This document shows, piece by piece, positions 25,211 to 35,983 of a stretch of DNA of 64,000 nucleotides. Where the stretch lies: positions 4,154,001 to 4,218,000 of the forward strand of contig NC_068562.1 in the NCBI RefSeq assembly GCF_022201045.2, in the 5' to 3' direction. This DNA is from Citrus sinensis (Eukaryota > Streptophyta > Magnoliopsida > Sapindales > Rutaceae). Position 1 is the stretch's first letter, and each line of letters starts with the position of its first letter. Below the pieces are notes generated by a model. It saw nothing but the letters and a program-made list of their open reading frames with translations, was not told the origin of the DNA and did no database searches. Position numbers and translations under genes: made by a program.

Positions 25211-27741
25211 TCACCTCTTGTCTACAGCACCAAGTTGAGCCACTTGATATGCCTTTAGATCACAAACTAGCTCACCACACGCTTCAGCATCTGCAGAAAC
25301 CGGTTTAATATCTCCCTATACGAATGAAAACATGAAAAGAGTATGATCACACATTCTCTATGGTGGAAAGCACTGAAGAGATTGACTGTGTGCTTTCAAA
25401 ATAAATACTTACACCAATACCATCTTGGATACACCCAGGGATGCTTCTAGAAAGAATAGTAACATACTGCTCCATAGCAATCTCTGGAGTCATATTCCCG
25501 AGTTGTTTCCATGCATTCCTAGCACAAAACAACAGTTTCCTCTATCAATCGGCCACTAGATTTGATATGTCTAGTAATTAAGCATAGCCCTCAAAGGAAA
25601 GACCTTAATTTGCTATTACATTAAGTTCATTCTATTAGCATCAACCTCTTACTTCAAATTTTGCAATGTTTTATGGTGCTCAGCATGCAGCTAACCAAGT
25701 TTTCATTTTCCCCTGAGAATCGAAGGCCAGTTATAATAATCAAAGTATCCTCAAATTTTCACAATTTTCAGTTTAGTCTGATAAATCTAAGATAAGTTAT
25801 AACGCGAAGCGTAAGTAGATGATCAAAAGAAACTTAAACTAGGAAGAATATAAAAGGCAGCAACATAACAGAGAAAATGAATTTATACCCAAAAGGGACA
25901 GAAAACAGAGAGAAAACTTCTCATTGTAGATCACAATGACGGTCTAAAACAATAAGGGAATAAGGAATTACTTTTCTGATTCCAGACATTTCACTAATCA
26001 CACTAGTAATTCCAACCCCCTCCCGCAACTCCATTTTGATGAACATTGGTAAAACTTCCATTACTCTATTTATTCATGCTTTAAGCTCTCTTCTTCAGTC
26101 CTCATTATTTGGCCGTACAAGCATTCATATCTGTTTCTTAAAATTCTACACCTGCCAATACTGCATGTGGGCTGTGGCTCCAATTTCGGAACACTCATGT
26201 TTGAGTCTATTAAATGGTGTTAACTAACTAGATCTCATGACTTTAATGGCGCAGTCATTTCTCATAAACTCAAGCCCGGTCAAAAACAGACGAGCCCCTA
26301 ATCAACATTCGACCCAGTACTAGTGATGCTCTCGACAGACCAAGAAATTTAAAAAACTTCAAACATTCTAACAGAAACAAATTTAAATTCATATAACGGG
26401 ATTGCTTTCCAAACCAGTAACTTAGTTTGATCAAACATATTATTGTTATCATATAAGCAACTTAGTTTGATCGACCATACTATTATTATCACATAAGACA
26501 GCATTCCAAAATAAAATGTTTCAGTTACAATTGATGCAGCAAAGATCCTAAAACAAACCAACAAGAAACAAGCTAAAGCTATGCACAATACAGTATATAA
26601 GAATAGGGAAAGAAGAAGTTGAATACCAGTTTGCACGAGCAGAGACCTTCAATGCCATGGGTTGGGGCTCGCGGCAAGGACCGACAGTGGCAATCTTGTG
26701 AAGTCCATACAACTGCATCTTCACATCACTGCCAATACTTGAAATCCGACCAGCATTACATTTATTCCCAACAAATGCCACGGCCGCACCAAAAAGCCTC
26801 TCTAGCTCAGTTCTCTCTATTCCCTCCCAATCGTCATCCTCATCAAACGACACCAACTTCACATCATCTTCCTCATCCCTGTTTCTCTCACCAATCTCAT
26901 TATCACAATTACTCTCTAAAACCTCTATCTCTTCACTTCTGGCCATTCCCACCTCAGTTATAGCGGACTCTGACTTAACTGCGGCGATATTTTCACTCTC
27001 AAAGAAATTACTTCTATACACCAATATCTGTTTGCAATTAAAAATACTACTCTCGCCACCATCTTCCTGATTTTTGTTTGCTTCATCGACCTCATTATCG
27101 CAGTTACTCTTTGAAACCTCTGTCTCTTCACTTTCGGTCATACGCGTCACAGTTTTAGTTGACTCAATTTTTGCCATCTTTTCGCTCTCAAAGAAATTAT
27201 TTTTGTCCATCAACATCTCTTTACAGTCAAATGTACTACACTTACCACCATCATCTTTTTGAATTTTGCGTGCTTCACATTTACTCTCTAAAAACTCTAT
27301 CTCTTCACTTCTGGCCACGCTCACTTCGTCTTTAGTCAAACCTGTCCCAAATTTGGCGTAACTTTCACTTTCACCACCACCAAACTCACCAAAATGTTCT
27401 TCAACAACTCTCTCCATCTCGGCTTCTTTTAAAACCTCATTGTCGCCGATCTTGACATCATCACATGATCCACAACAATCATCGAGTAAAATCTTTTCTT
27501 GTGTTTCTGACCCACCTTCTACAACTTTTGCAACAAAACCATGCGTTTTCTCGGTTTCGGAACCACGCTGCTCACAAGTAACCACCTTTTGAATAAAATG
27601 TTTGCAGGGTTTCAACCCAGACACGAGATCACAGTCACAGTTGGTGGAAGGAGAAGATGACAAAGAAAAAAGCTTAGCGAGGAAGAAAGAAAATATAAGA
27701 GAAAAAGCAATGGGCAAGACAAATTCAAGAAAAACTTCCAT
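25211..27741 (-). CDS. ACBP3: ACBP3-type acyl-CoA-binding protein, 3 exons, 441 aa
   Basis: Minus-strand exons 27741-26627, 25518-25413 and 25315-25211 join in phase. The first residues (MEVFLEFVLPIAFSLIFSFFLAKLF) form one hydrophobic segment that can act as a signal peptide or anchor. A Cys-rich stretch (DDCCGSCDD) and a long acidic linker follow, then the acyl-CoA-binding domain at about residues 305-400. Visible family residues include LYGLHKIATVGPC, ALKVSARANWNAW and MEQYVTIL. The C-terminal position of the domain and the N-terminal hydrophobic segment define class III plant ACBPs. Arabidopsis ACBP3 (At4g24230) goes to the secretory pathway/apoplast and binds phospholipids and acyl-CoA, affecting membrane lipids, senescence and autophagy. 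The start at 27741 is chosen over an upstream Met at 28062 because it begins directly with the hydrophobic segment. The linker holds a threefold internal repeat. The linker makes it longer than the Arabidopsis protein as I recall it. Confidence 0.93.
26842..27318 (-). repeat. Three tandem about 60-residue repeats coding the ACBP3 linker
   Basis: Residues 142-200, 201-265 and 266-300 (partial) of ACBP3 align with one another. Each begins ARSEEIE/TESEETE/ARSEEIE. The first two then share an NNFFESE/SNFFESE block and a CSTFDCKEML/SSIFNCKQIL block. Units 2 and 3 share SNCDNE. This is a coding tandem duplication of about 180-195 bp per unit, acidic and probably disordered. Confidence 0.75.
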
Positions 27742-29066
27742 GACTCGGTAAAAGCATTCACTGAGAAACAGAACAGGGAAGAAGAAAGGATACAACTTAG
27801 AAGAGATAGTGTTTTGCTTTTGTTTTGTTTTTTTTTTTTTTTTAACGAAAAATAAGGAGGGGATTTTGCAGCAGAGAGGAAAGTATATTCGGGGATTTAA
27901 CAAATGAATGCTATTTAGCTGTCGGTCCCATTTTGTTTGCTGGTAAACCAAGGGAGAGTATTTGAAAGAGACTTCTCCACTAACTTGGCCCCCCTCCACT
28001 GTCAGCCATGGGAGGAAAGAGAATTTCGAGCGGTGGTTAACGCATGTTTGGAGACTAATCATGAATATGAAATTAGCCCAGTTTCTTTACGAAGCTGTGT
28101 TACTTACTTCTGCCCAGTTCTTTATACCTATATCTTTTCTTTGTTAACAAGTTAACAAATAACAAATATTTCATTTGTTTTTATTAGAAGAAGAAGAATC
28201 CTTCTGTCGTTTTTTAATATTTCCAGAATTCCGGTACGTTGAACTTAAAAGAAAATAATTATGTGCATGTTAGAAAACCTTCAAATAATTGTACCATTTT
28301 AAAGGGGAAAGAAAACATACAGAGTACCAACTTTGACGGGTAGAAGGTCCATTTCATTTCAATATTCTCACGGCCATTTTACTTATTCCAATTACCAAAT
28401 GGTCTCTACTACTAGTGGCCTAAGCCATTCTTGCATGGCTTTAATCATTCATATGCGCCGACAATTCTTGTCCCTTACCTCATTACCTGCATCATTTCTG
28501 TGTAAAATTCGGTCGGCGGATCTAACTTGTTCAGTGTAATAATTATGAGGAAATATCAAATACTACACATTAATAATTGTAAGCCGTACGACAGTTTTTT
28601 TTTCCTTGTTTTAAGTCACGTGATGTTCTTTTTTTTTTAATGAAAAACTCATTAAATCACGATATAAAATCTTAAACATAACAACTTAATTCCTGGAAAA
28701 AGTCTTCACCCAAAACAAAAAAACTGTTGCATTAGAAAATAAACTTAACTAAACCACCCATAATCTGATTAAAATTTCATGAATGAGATATTCCATTTCC
28801 TAAAGTCATGAGTTGATACGGATAATTATTTTATTTCAACTATAATCTAGAAGAACTCATGCCAAGAACTTTGCTGTCATTGAATTAGTTGAGTACCATA
28901 CAATAGAATATGACTCAATAACTACTAGAGACAGACTGATCTCTCTAGTGAGCCGTATACTAAAGATAAAGCTTCCACTTCCAACACATTGACACCACAT
29001 AACAATAATAATGCTAATAATTTTCTCTGCCAACATAGCTGATCCATCATGATTTTGTATGACCAC
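27742..29066. other. Intergenic, ACBP3 upstream region
   Basis: AT-rich non-coding DNA upstream of ACBP3. A long T run at 27829-27842 lies in or near its leader. No other feature is recognised. Confidence 0.5.
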
Positions 29067-29946
29067 TTAGGGATGGCAATTGTGCCCGCAAATTCGTCCG
29101 CTAAAATCCGCCCACTGTGTATAATTTTGCGGGTTGCGGGCGGGTTTGGTATTACAAATTGAAACCCGCACTTGGATGCGGGTGGGTTTGGTATTATCCC
29201 AATATCTGACGGATACCCACATGGATATCCGCTAGACCTGCGATGTTTTTTGAAATATTTTAATTTAATTTTAATTGAAAAAAATTTAAATCTAAAATAT
29301 ATATAAAGAAAATAATGCAATTATACAAAGTGCCAAATAACTAAAGTGTTTTTGTATGGCCTTTTTTTTTTAACTTAATGCATGAATTATTTCATCATTA
29401 TTATTATTTTTTGGATTAATATTTGAAAAGTATTGTTCTTTGGAAAATTTAATCTTAATCATTATCGTAGACATCATGTTGGATGAGTGCTAATGATGGT
29501 GAATGAAATGAAGATGTTCTTTTGGAGCTTTGTGTTGGATGATAATATGAAATATAATTGTTATTTTTAGATACTAGTTTGTGGTTTTTTTTTAATGGAT
29601 TTATGTATTTTATACTTAAATTTGAGAATTTGTGTTGGACTGATGTTGGAATTATAATTTTTCATTTACATTCGTTAAATTTAAAATTGAGTATATTATG
29701 TAGAATTTGAGGTTATTATTGTAAATTTATATATTGAATATTTGTGATTTTAAATATACAACCCGCAAAAAATCCACTGAATACCATTGAAGGTTTAATA
29801 ATTGTTAAAACCCGCAAATGGTGGATTTTTTTTAAAAAATTAAAATCCGCTACGGGTTGCGGGGTGGATTTGGTAATTTAAATTTTGTGCGGATTTGAGT
29901 TTGGTAATGACAAATCCACTGCGGGCAGTATCTATTGTCATCCCTA
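29067..29946. mobile_element. Non-autonomous hAT-like element with 8-bp target duplication
   Basis: The left end TTAGGGATGGCAAT and the right end ATTGTCATCCCTA are inverted repeats with 12 of 13 bases matching. The flanks are ATGACCAC (29059-29066) and ATGACTAC (29947-29954), an 8-bp duplication with one mismatch, the size produced by hAT transposases. The subterminal parts are rich in GCGGG/CCCGC words in both orientations and the centre is AT-rich. No transposase frame is present. Confidence 0.65.
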
Positions 29947-30420
29947 ATGACTACCCCATGATGTGATCCAATTATAATTGGATTATAAACTTGTATAAAT
30001 TTCACAATGAATTATTGCACGATGATTTTATCATCCCTCGTTCGCAATTTATGAATGTTAGAAAATTTTACACAAATAGTTATTTTTACACACGGTTTGT
30101 GCAACAGTAGTGCTTTCTTTATATATATATATATATACACCAGTGGAATGGACTGAAGTTGCCAGCTGTGAATTATATGTAGTTCATGTTTTCGATTTGC
30201 GTACAAATTATCACCAAAACCTATTTATTTAATTATTTATTTATTACTTTCCAAACAAAATATATTTAGTTATCACTTCCCAATAAAATGAAAAAAAAAA
30301 ATTATCTATCGCTTTCACTCACTTTGGCTGGGTTCAAAACTTCTGCAAAGTGCACTTGTCACGGTCACGCACTATCTAAAAATCAGAAAGTCCAGCGACC
30401 CACGCATGTTCTTGTTATAA

Positions 30421-30555
30421 AGTCCTCTTATAATAAGTAATTCAGCATCGTAATAAAATAAAGACTGTAAGTCAACAGATACAAAGAAAAAAAATATCAA
30501 TAAAATAAGTTAACCGTGTACTTTCATCGTCTTTTAATTTGATTTTCATTAGGGA
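30421..30555 (+). repeat. Left copy of a 135-bp direct repeat flanking the LINE
   Basis: This stretch (AGTCC...TTTTAATTTGATTTTCATTAG) reappears at 32166-32300 with scattered substitutions and small indels. The last 22 or so bases are identical. The LINE poly(A) tail abuts its right end. Confidence 0.65.
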
Positions 30556-32112
30556 TTTTTTTTTTTTTTTTTGAAAAGAAAGTATGCCTTTCGATTGATT
30601 AGCTTAAGAACAAGTACATAATCTCCTGTGGAATTTCATCCAACCAAATTACAGTTTCCTTCTTTTGCAAAGCTAACTTTGCTAATGAATGAGCTGCATA
30701 GTTACAATCTCTAGGGGAATGTTGAGCTTTGAAATTCTGGAAATTCTGCAGATTTTCCTGAATGTCAGAGATCAACCATCCAATTTCAGTTAAGCTACTG
30801 GACTTCTTGTTGATTAAGTCAATAACTTCTAATGAATCTGATTCAAAAATTCCAAAAGTAATATGAGCTTTTTCAGCCACTTTTAGGCCCCATTCCATAG
30901 CTGTTGCCTCCGCCATTGCCACACTACCAGGAAGCCTCAGACTTTTAATTGCAGCTGCTCTGCAGTTTCCATCTGAGTCTCTCACCACAACCCCCAACCC
31001 TGCCATTTGATTCTCAACATCCACAGCCGCATCAACATTAACTTTTTGCCATCCATTTGGAGGAGGACTCCATTGCTTTTGCCTCTCAGCATTCCCCTTT
31101 GTCTTATAAACCATCTCCGGTTGTCTAATCTTTTTAAAAGACTCCACTATCGCCTCTGCATTTGCTACTACTCTGAGAGGGTTTTCTTTTTTCCCTTCAA
31201 AAAGCCATTTGTTTCGTGCCTTCCAGATAGCCCATAGTAAAGCTGCTACTTCAGCTCCCTCAACTTTAGCATGCTGTCGTGGCCAAAATTGCAGCATCCA
31301 AACAATGTCACACCTGTAAACTCCACGCAATTCCTCTGCCAGATTAGAGTACCTCCAGATCTTCCTTGCCCTATTGCACTCTACCAAGGCATGGGACACC
31401 GTTTCTACATGACAGTGACAACTTTGGCACATTGGTTCCTGCAAAACCTTTTTTTTCCATAAGTTTTCTGCTGTGGGCAATAAATCGTGAGCTGCTCTCC
31501 ATAAAAAAATTTTCACTTTTTCTGGAATTGCAAGCTTCCAGATAAAACGCCATAGGTTTTGATCATGATTTGAGCAGCTTGGGTCCTCAGGGAACTTTAT
31601 TCTCATAGCAACTTGGTATCCACTCTTGACCGAGTAATACCCTTTCTTATCGTAGTGCCATATCAACTGATCCTCTTTTGGTCTTTTTGGAAGTGGAATC
31701 TGCATTATGGCTTCTGCATCTTCTGGCCTAAAATGCTGAAGGATCAAATCTTCCCTCCATTGTTGCTTCTCGTCTATTAACTCCGCTACTGTGGTGTCAG
31801 TCCCCATCGAAGGAGCTGATATTGGCTTAAAGGTTGTAGGTCTGGGGATCCAATTGTTTCCATAAACCAGCACATTCTGTCCATTCCCAATTCGCCATCT
31901 CGCTCCTTTGTGAAGCACCTGTCTTCCCCAAACTATGCTTCTCCAAACAAACGACGGTTTTGATCCCAGGCCAGCATTCATAAAACCCGTATGCTTAAAA
32001 TATCTAGCCTTTAAGACTCTTGCCACCAGCGAGCTTGGAAATTGCATAATTCTCCACCCTTGCTTTGCTACAAGTGCTTGGTTGAAGCTTGAGAGATCTC
32101 TGAAACCCATTC
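30556..32112 (-). mobile_element. 5'-truncated LINE with intact 503-codon 3' ORF (zf-RVT + RNase H)
   Basis: The uninterrupted minus-strand frame 32110-30599 begins at GFRDLSSFNQALVAKQGWR, the segment that follows the reverse transcriptase core in plant L1-type LINEs. Endonuclease and RT are missing. A zf-RVT region (residues about 186-250, C-x2-C...H...C) and an RNase H domain (Asp360, Glu401, Asp425, Asp468) follow. A 17-base T run at 30556-30572 is the poly(A) tail on the minus strand. A TGA directly precedes the first ATG in frame, so no start was inherited. The lack of stops over 503 codons suggests a recent insertion. It is not a host gene; expression is doubtful. Confidence 0.85.
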
Positions 32113-32165
32113 ACTTTCACTAACTTGAAAGTGAACAAGTTACTTGATTAAAAGAGTGGTTATGA

Positions 32166-32300
32166 AGTCCGCTTATTATAAGTTATTTAGGATTGTAATA
32201 AAATAAAGACTATATGTTAAAAGATATTTTTTAAAAAAAGTTGAAAACAATAAGTTAAGTGCGTATTTTTCACCGTCTTTTAATTTGATTTTCATTAGAG
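32166..32300 (+). repeat. Right copy of the 135-bp direct repeat
   Basis: This is the counterpart of 30421-30555. The repeats are too long and too diverged to be a LINE target duplication. They read as an older tandem duplication that the LINE later split. Confidence 0.6.
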
Positions 32301-32458
32301 ATAGGGAGGAAAAAAGTTACGTGATTAATAGAGTGGGTATTCTCTTTCTGCATAATAGGTCACATTTTGTTATGAAAACAAGGGAGATGAAAATTAAACT
32401 AAAGTTGTAAATGCTCTAAAATTTTGGTTATTTCCATAACTTTCTCAATAATTAAGTT

Positions 32459-33657
32459 GTATTTACTTTTTAGAGTGGGAGCGAAGAGTATTAATTCCTC
32501 ACACTCCAGTGATTACTTTAACAAATTAAGAAAGGATTGAGAATCCTACTCTGTGGGCCTCACCTATTTTTAGAGTGGGGAGTGGGACTCCCATTCCCAC
32601 CTCTCCATTTTTTACCCTTTTAATTTAATTTAATATTTAATAAAATAAAAAATATATTATATTTATTTAAATAATATTATTATATTTAACTAAATAATAA
32701 TTTGCATTGATTATAAGTTAAAATTACTTAAAAATAATATTGTTATATTAATAGATAATTAATAAATATTACTATATGCTATCTTTATTTAATAATATAA
32801 TATTATTATATTTATTTTAAAAATAATAGTACTATATTTATTTAATATTAATAATTATTAATAATAAATAGTTTATTCTAAGAAAATATTAATTTTGTAC
32901 TAAATAATATTATATTAATAAATAGTAAATTTAATATAATTATATTAAATAAAATAAAATAATGTTTCATTTTATATTTACCCTTCTTTTTATTAAATTT
33001 ACTATAATTATATTTAATAAATATTTAAATAATATTATTATATTTAACTAAATAATAATTGGGTTTGATTCTAAGTTTAATTTACTTCAAAATAATATTA
33101 TTATATTAATAGAGAATTAATAATATTACTATATACCATCTTTATTTGAAAATATAATATTATAATATTTATTTAAAAATAATAGTATTATATTTATTCA
33201 ATATTAATAATTAATACTAATAAATAGTTTATTCTAAGAAAATATTAATTTCATACTATATTAATAGTAAAAATATTTCGTTTATATTGCCCTTATCAAC
33301 AATTTTTAATTTATATAATTTAAATTAAAATTAATAAAATTTTGTGATGTTTATAATTAAGAATATTAATAATTATTATAAATTTACAAATATAATAAAA
33401 TAAATGTTTATTCATTAAATATATTTTTTATTAACTTTGTAATTAAAAACTATAATTCTTTCAATAAGGATAAAATTATAATTTGAAAATATTTACTCAC
33501 AATCCAAGACAAAGTAAACACATAAATTGAATTCTAACCTCCATTCAATGATTACATTCCAATGCAAGTAAACAATCTACTCCCACTCCCACTCCACACT
33601 CCTAATCCTATGATTCCCACTCCTCAGGATTCTCACTCCAATCCAAAAAGTAAACGC
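32459..33657. mobile_element. AT-rich MITE-like element with GTTTACTTTTT termini
   Basis: The left end reads TATTTACTTTTTAGAGTGGGAG. The right end in reverse complement reads GTTTACTTTTTGGATTGGAG. Subterminal regions are rich in CCCACTCC/GGAGTGGG in inverse orientation, and the interior is more than 85 percent AT. Slightly outside lies a second inverted pair, AATGCTCTAA (32410-32419) and TTAGAGCATT (33662-33671), possibly the true ends or a host element. No transposase frame and no certain target duplication are present. Confidence 0.55.
32661..33258 (+). repeat. Tandem duplication, period about 358 bp, inside the MITE
   Basis: About 240 bases starting near 32661 recur starting near 33020 (shared TTAAATAATATTATTATA, then AACTAAATAATAATT, later ATAGTTTATTCTAAGAAAAT). 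About 120 bases separate the copies, and there are scattered differences. Confidence 0.65.
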
Positions 33658-33840
33658 TATCTTAGAGCATTCGACTTTTGCTTGTATTGCATGTGGTCGA
33701 GGCTAAACCAACACAAAGACGACATAAAAAAATTGAAAGCACTTAAGCACATAACAACTTTATTATAATTTTCCTTTTATTAAAAAAAAAGTGAGCTGAA
33801 CAGGAGAATACTGTTACATCAAAATTTTATCATGCATGAC

Positions 33841-34184
33841 TTTTTTTTTTTGAATACTGGTTACACACCAGATTACTGCATTGCACAGATATTTACAACT
33901 GCTATATAACAGATATTACACTGATATTTACAATCAAATATACATAATTGTGACTTACATTATTACATTAAATTTTATGAAGTACATGCCTTAACAGACA
34001 AATAACTCTCACAGATGAGGAATGTTATTACTCCACTCGCATTTCGCAAAGAATAATAACTTATAAATGCTTAGCCCCCACAATACTTTTGTGGGGGCTT
34101 GAACCGCTGCCCTCATGCTTGTCCAACCACCAGGCCAAGGGCCCAATGGCTTGACATTATTTAATGGTGAAATCTAAAATGATA
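33841..34184 (-). mobile_element. tRNA-derived SINE, minus strand
   Basis: On the minus strand the A box TGGCCTGGTGG (34137-34127) and the B box GGTTCAAGCCC (34105-34095) match RNA polymerase III internal promoter consensus at suitable spacing. The 3' end is an A run (T11-12 on the plus strand from 33841). Flanks TTTATCATGCATGAC (33826-33840) and TTTATCATGCATCAC (34185-34199) form a 15-bp duplication with one mismatch. The 5' border may be closer to the A box (about 34147). Confidence 0.6.
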
Positions 34185-34650
34185 TTTATCATGCATCACG
34201 TGACTTTTTTTTTATAGTGCAAACGGAAATGATAGAGTAAATTAATTTAAAAATTATGAAAATTCATCTTTGCAACTACAATGATTCAAATAATACTAAG
34301 GATAAAATTTGATATTCAATGGGTGAACCTATCCAAAACTTTGAAAAAAAAAGTTAATTTTTTAAATTAATTTTGTAACAAAATCCCCAATAAAAAAAAA
34401 ATTTCCTAAAAAAATTGGTATGAACTATGAAGATTTGTATAATTTGCATTTGGTCGACGTGACCCAATCCCATTGCGGACAAAGAAACCAAAAAAACAGA
34501 AAAACCAAAAACCAAAAAGGGTTACAAATTAAATTGAGACTTGAGAGGCAGCGGCTAGAAATACAGCACAACTGAGCAAAACTATTGGTCCGTGACATTT
34601 TGCCGGGTGACATAATCCCTTACTCCGAAGAGTCCGAACCGTAAATAAAA

Positions 34651-34709
34651 GGCCCAACAAATCTTTTATACCACTCGGACTCTTTTCAGTTATTGGCGGA
34701 TTAGGGTTT
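34651..34709 (+). promoter_or_regulatory. GGCCCA box and telo-box upstream of the zinc-finger gene
   Basis: GGCCCA begins at 34651 and TTAGGGTTT (telo-box, AAACCCTAA in reverse) lies at 34701-34709, 60-70 bases before the ATG at 34770. The pairing of site II and telo-box is typical of plant genes tied to ribosome biogenesis and growing cells. Motifs are seen; regulation is inferred. Confidence 0.5.
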
Positions 34710-34769
34710 CGGGTGCTGCATCTTCCGATCTACCTATTGATCAATCAATCAACTAGTTAGATTCAGGAC

Positions 34770-35983
34770 ATGGGAGGAGGCAACGGTCAAAAGGCCAAGA
34801 TGGCTCGTGAGAAGAATTTGGAGAAACAAAAAGCTGCCAACAAAGGTAAAATTCGATTCCTTTGCTTCTTCATCTCTGTTTAATTGAAGGGAATTCTTTT
34901 TTGTTTAGTATATTATAAGATTAGTTATTGTCGTTTTGACTTGGTTTTGTGTTTTTATTTTTATTTTTTCTTTCCAGGAAGCCAATTGGAAACAAACAAG
35001 AAAGCTATGTCGATCCAGGTAAATTTTATGGTTTTTTAGATAAAGCTTATGCTTTGCATTGATTTATGTTACTACTTTTTTTTTTCCATGTTGGTCACGT
35101 TTTTGATAAGTGAATTGAGTTTTTCTGTGGCTTTGCACAACTATGGGTTGTTGCAATCAGGATGGTAGTGCTTGATTGTCACTGTTTTCGTGACTTTAAT
35201 TTTAAGGTTTGATTGTTACAAATGCAGTATAGCGGTTGATACTGATACTTTTAACTTGAAGTGGAGATTCTCTATTTAGGTAATCACAACAAGTGGTGAT
35301 AAGCGGCAGGCTTGTTGCTTTTGCCTCATTACATGCAAAGTGGTGCTAAAACTCACAATGGCTCTAATGGACTAGTTAACAATGTTTTTCAGTGTATGAG
35401 GTGTTTCTGGAACCTTCCCACTAGCTACTTTTTCCCAGTAGAAGTGTTGGGGTGACGCGAAACGAATTCTTTTTTTATTTTGGAAGGGGGGGGGGGGGGG
35501 GGGGGTTGAGAATATTAGGACTCATTTCTTCCTGATTACTGAAATTGGCTATTATTTTTTGGGAAGCTTCTTTTCTTGCTTCTATAATGTGTAGTTACGT
35601 GCTCATGAGGATTATCTGCTAGCAAAGGCTTTTGCTATTCTCAGGCTGTATGTTTTGCGATTGTTGATGGGCATATGAGGAGGCCCTCTACACAATTATT
35701 ATAGCATCCATTTACTAATTTGTAATATTCTCGGATCTTCTGTGTTGTTCAATGTTGCATTTGCATATTATTGAATTGGTTTTGAATTTCATATTCACAC
35801 TGAATAATCAGCTAGGTATGTTTGCTGGTTGTTTGTTAATGTTCTGTTTAACTGTATATGCAGTGCAAGGTGTGTATGCAGACATTCATGTGCACGACTT
35901 CAGAGGTGAAGTGCAGGGAGCATGCTGAAGCAAAGCACCCAAAGAGTGACATTTATGCCTGCTTCCCCCATCTTAAGAAGTGA
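34770..35983 (+). CDS. Small At2g23090/ZNF706-like zinc-finger protein, 3 exons, 78 aa
   Basis: Exons 34770-34845, 34978-35018 and 35864-35983 join in phase (GT-AG). The protein starts MGGGNGQKAKMAREKNLEKQK, the basic SERF/4F5-like N terminus. It then has one zinc finger, CKVCMQTF followed by HAEAKH, and ends YACFPHLKK. The Arabidopsis At2g23090 protein, whose fold has been solved, and animal ZNF706 share this layout and length. The molecular role is poorly known. It was split across three exons, too short to be obvious as a single frame; exon 3 encodes the whole finger. The neighbouring CK2 gene is convergent. In Arabidopsis the equivalent gene also neighbours a CK2 alpha gene. Confidence 0.92.

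Noticed and set aside
27742..28062. Upstream extension of the ACBP3 frame to a Met at 28062
   Set aside because: The extra segment is low-complexity, runs through a T/A-rich leader, and would bury the signal-peptide-like N terminus starting at 27741.
30599..32110. A 503-codon frame as a host gene
   Set aside because: It starts mid-domain, directly after a stop codon, has zf-RVT/RNase H of LINEs and a poly(A) tail, so it is a truncated retrotransposon.
34095..34137. tRNA gene
   Set aside because: A and B boxes are present but no cloverleaf or anticodon stem can be formed; a poly(A)-type tail and target duplication mark a SINE.
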